Source of the DNA: Marihabitans asiaticum
GTDB lineage: Bacteria; Actinomycetota; Actinomycetes; Actinomycetales; Dermatophilaceae
Length of the DNA stretch: 64,000 nt
Direction: 5' to 3'
Assembly (NCBI RefSeq): GCF_007828725.1
Contig: NZ_VIUW01000002.1
Span: 124,001 to 188,000 of the forward strand
Part shown: positions 62,296 through 64,000 of the stretch, in pieces
How positions within the stretch are numbered: the first letter of the stretch is position 1
Layout of the letters: each line of letters starts with the position of its first letter
Program-made: the position numbers and the translations under genes
The notes under the pieces: model-generated
What the model was told of the DNA's origin: nothing
Databases searched by the model: none
The model's input: the letters and a program-made list of their open reading frames with translations, nothing else

Positions 62296-63761
62296 CGGGG
62301 CGATGCTGCCAGCAGCCGGGCGACGGCGGGACCGACTTCCTCGGCGACGGCGAGCGCCCGGACCGGGCCGCCGGGGTTGGCGTCGCGGGCGGCTTCGCCG
62401 TGGACGAGCGTCCCGAGAGCACCGGCAAGCGATGGTTCGAGGCCGGAGGCCAGCAGGACGCCGACGACACCGGCGAGCACGTCGCCGGTGCCCGCCGTGG
62501 CCAGCCAGCTCGGCGCGGTCGACTGCACGAGGACCTGCCCCTCGGGTGGGACGAGCACCGTGCTCGCGCCCTTGAGCAGCACCGTCGCACCGGTCTCACC
62601 CGCCAGCTCACGGGCCGCACCCGCCGGGTCCCGCTCGACCTCCTCGCGGGGCACCTCCCGCCCGGTCAGCCGCCCGAGCATCCGCGCGGCCTCTCCCGCG
62701 TGGGGGGTCAGGAGGGTAGGGGCCTCCCGGCGGTCCCGGAGCAGGTCCAGCCCGCCGGCGTCGAGCAGGACCGGCAGGTCCGACGCGAGGGCGTCCCGGG
62801 CGACGTCGAGCTGCGCCTTGGCCCCCTTCGCCCGGCTCGACGGATCCAGGCCCGGCCCGATCACCCAGGCCTGCACCCGCCCGGGGCCGTGCACGACCTC
62901 GGGCACGCTCGACCGCACGAGCGACTCCGGCGTCGGGGTGCCGACGTAGCGAACCATCCCCGCGCCTGCGCTCACCGCGGCGGTCGTCGAGAGCAGCGCG
63001 GCACCGGTGTACTGCTCACCGCCGGCGACCACACCCAGCACCCCGCGGCGGTACTTGTCGTCGCCCGGACCCGGCACGGGCCAGAGATCGGGCACGTCGT
63101 CGGGGGTGAGCGAGGCCAGGTCGGGCGTGCCGGTCGGCGCCACCCCGATGTCGACGACCGTGAGCAACCCAGCCGCGGCCGCGGTCGGCGGGAGCAGGTG
63201 CACCGGCTTGGGCGCGATGAAGGTGACCGTCTCGTCGGCGAAGACCGCGTCGCCGCGCACCTCACCCCCTCCGACCGGCTGGCCGGAGGGGGTGTCGACG
63301 GCGATGACGTAGGCGCCGGCGTAGATCGCGTCCACCCAGTGCTCGGCGAAGGGGGGCAGGCCAGGGCGACCGCCGAGGCCGGTGATCCCGTCGAGCACGA
63401 CCTCGGCACCGGCGATGGCGTCGAGCGCGTCAGGGCTCGTACCGTCGATGACCCGCGCTCCCCGCGCGAGCGCCGCGGCCTCGGCCGCGCGCTGGCCCTC
63501 GTTGACGCTCGTGTCGTGGACGACGGCGCTCGCGACGAAGCCCTTCTTGGCCAGCCGGCTGATCGCCCACAGCGCGTCGGCTCCGTTGTTGCCTGGGCCG
63601 ACGAGCGCGACGACCCTGCTCGCGCCCCGCTCCCACAGCCGGGCCCGCGCGACCTTCGCCACCCCCTTCGCCGCCCGCTGCATCAGCTCGCCGCTCTCGA
63701 GGAGGTCGGGCTCGCTGGCCTCGGCGTCCCTGATCTGGTCTGCGCTGTATCCCGCGATCAC
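62292..63761 (-). CDS. nnr: Bifunctional NAD(P)H-hydrate repair enzyme Nnr
   Basis: A 489-residue fusion that repairs hydrated NAD(P)H. The N-terminal epimerase domain has VALVGPGNNGADALWAISRL near residue 50; the C-terminal ADP/ATP-dependent dehydratase domain has VVAGGEQYTGAALLS, LLTPHAGEAARML and the ATP motif TAGTGDVLAGVVG near residue 435. It starts with GTG 63761, preceded six bases away by the TACCGT -10 box (63768-63773). It lies 30 bases behind glmS. Confidence 0.94.
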   Translation of the reverse strand: MIAGYSADQIRDAEASEPDLLESGELMQRAAKGVAKVARARLWERGASRVVALVGPGNNGADALWAISRLAKKGFVASAVVHDTSVNEGQRAAEAAALARGARVIDGTSPDALDAIAGAEVVLDGITGLGGRPGLPPFAEHWVDAIYAGAYVIAVDTPSGQPVGGGEVRGDAVFADETVTFIAPKPVHLLPPTAAAAGLLTVVDIGVAPTGTPDLASLTPDDVPDLWPVPGPGDDKYRRGVLGVVAGGEQYTGAALLSTTAAVSAGAGMVRYVGTPTPESLVRSSVPEVVHGPGRVQAWVIGPGLDPSSRAKGAKAQLDVARDALASDLPVLLDAGGLDLLRDRREAPTLLTPHAGEAARMLGRLTGREVPREEVERDPAGAARELAGETGATVLLKGASTVLVPPEGQVLVQSTAPSWLATAGTGDVLAGVVGVLLASGLEPSLAGALGTLVHGEAARDANPGGPVRALAVAEEVGPAVARLLAASPR

Positions 63762-63791
63762 ATCTCGACGGTACCGGCCCCGCCAGGGTGA

Positions 63792-64000
63792 CTACTCGAC
63801 CGTGACCGACTTGGCCAGGTTGCGCGGCTGGTCCACGTCCAACCCCTTCGCCGTCGAGAGGTGCAGGGCGAAGACCTGGAGCGGGACGACGGTGAGCAGC
63901 GGCTGGAGCAGCGGCGAGGTGTGCGGCACCCGGATCACCTCGTCGGCGAAGGGCACGACGTCCTCGTCTCCCTCCTCGGCGATGACCAGGGTGCGGGCAC
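63792..64000 (-). CDS. glmS: Glutamine-fructose-6-phosphate aminotransferase (C-terminal part)
   Basis: The last 69 codons of glmS; the rest lies beyond the window. The end [20 protein letters not shown], then [10 protein letters not shown], is the invariant C-terminal tail of the isomerase domain that closes over the active site. GlmS makes glucosamine-6-phosphate for peptidoglycan and mycothiol precursors. The conserved AKG in this tail coincides with a CGAAGGGG octamer. Confidence 0.95.
   Translation of the reverse strand, partial: ARTLVIAEEGDEDVVPFADEVIRVPHTSPLLQPLLTVVPLQVFALHLSTAKGLDVDQPRNLAKSVTVE

Overview
The window is about 70% G+C. It combines GatD/MurT, a WhiB3-type regulator, a GroEL with a His-rich tail, GuaB3, a stand-alone LigD-type primase/polymerase, a PcrA helicase and a 16S-23S spacer without tRNAs. 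This points to a high-GC actinobacterium, probably Micrococcales and plausibly Intrasporangiaceae (Janibacter-like); the family is inference. The order guaB - guaB3 - GMC oxidase, whiB3, groES/groEL, tsaD - rimI - tsaB - tsaE, alr, nnr, glmS resembles one chromosomal neighbourhood of Mycobacterium, so most of the window is core genome.

Layout. 1-2.7 kb: end of a DUF6350 membrane protein, then sucCD. 2.9-8.4 kb: lipase-like hydrolase, M23 peptidase, pcrA, LigD-type polymerase. 8.5-15.5 kb: a 1087-residue PPi-type PEP carboxykinase candidate, a YdeI-like protein, family 5 uracil-DNA glycosylase, quinone oxidoreductase, thiolase and a small membrane protein. 15.5-17.4 kb: Nudix protein and glycosyltransferase. 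17.4-21.1 kb: a lower-GC block with an ABC importer and an IclR regulator. 21.4-28.8 kb: PIG-L deacetylase, flippase-like protein, gatD-murT, acyltransferase, guaA, DUF3817, SURF1. 28.8-39.3 kb: GMC oxidase, gabD2, guaB3, small protein, dipeptidase, guaB, whiB3, S4 protein, racemase-like protein, serA. 39.3-45.3 kb: one rrn operon on the minus strand with tandem promoters, boxA-like sites, an RNase III-type stem around 23S and a terminator. 45.3-47.6 kb: groES-groEL under a promoter carrying two CIRCE operators. 47.6-52.8 kb: THUMP-like methyltransferase, gabD1, CoA-transferase, GH3-type lipoprotein. 52.9-56 kb: glycine betaine type ABC importer. 56.3-64 kb: a chain with many overlapping genes from glmS to tsaD that includes the t6A tRNA modification genes.

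Two sequence-level signals stand out. First, the octamer CGAAGGGG (extended GGCGAAGGGGG) occurs 63 times by hand count, 31 on one strand and 32 on the other, roughly ten times the composition expectation. It sits inside genes in several frames, in terminator stems and in Shine-Dalgarno positions. This resembles a DNA uptake sequence or another genome-wide address word. Second, a 48-bp palindromic element is present twice, once ending the polymerase gene and once inserted in frame inside a glycosyltransferase. At least fifteen genes also have a TANNNT -10 box 6-9 bases before the start codon, suggesting widespread leaderless mRNAs.
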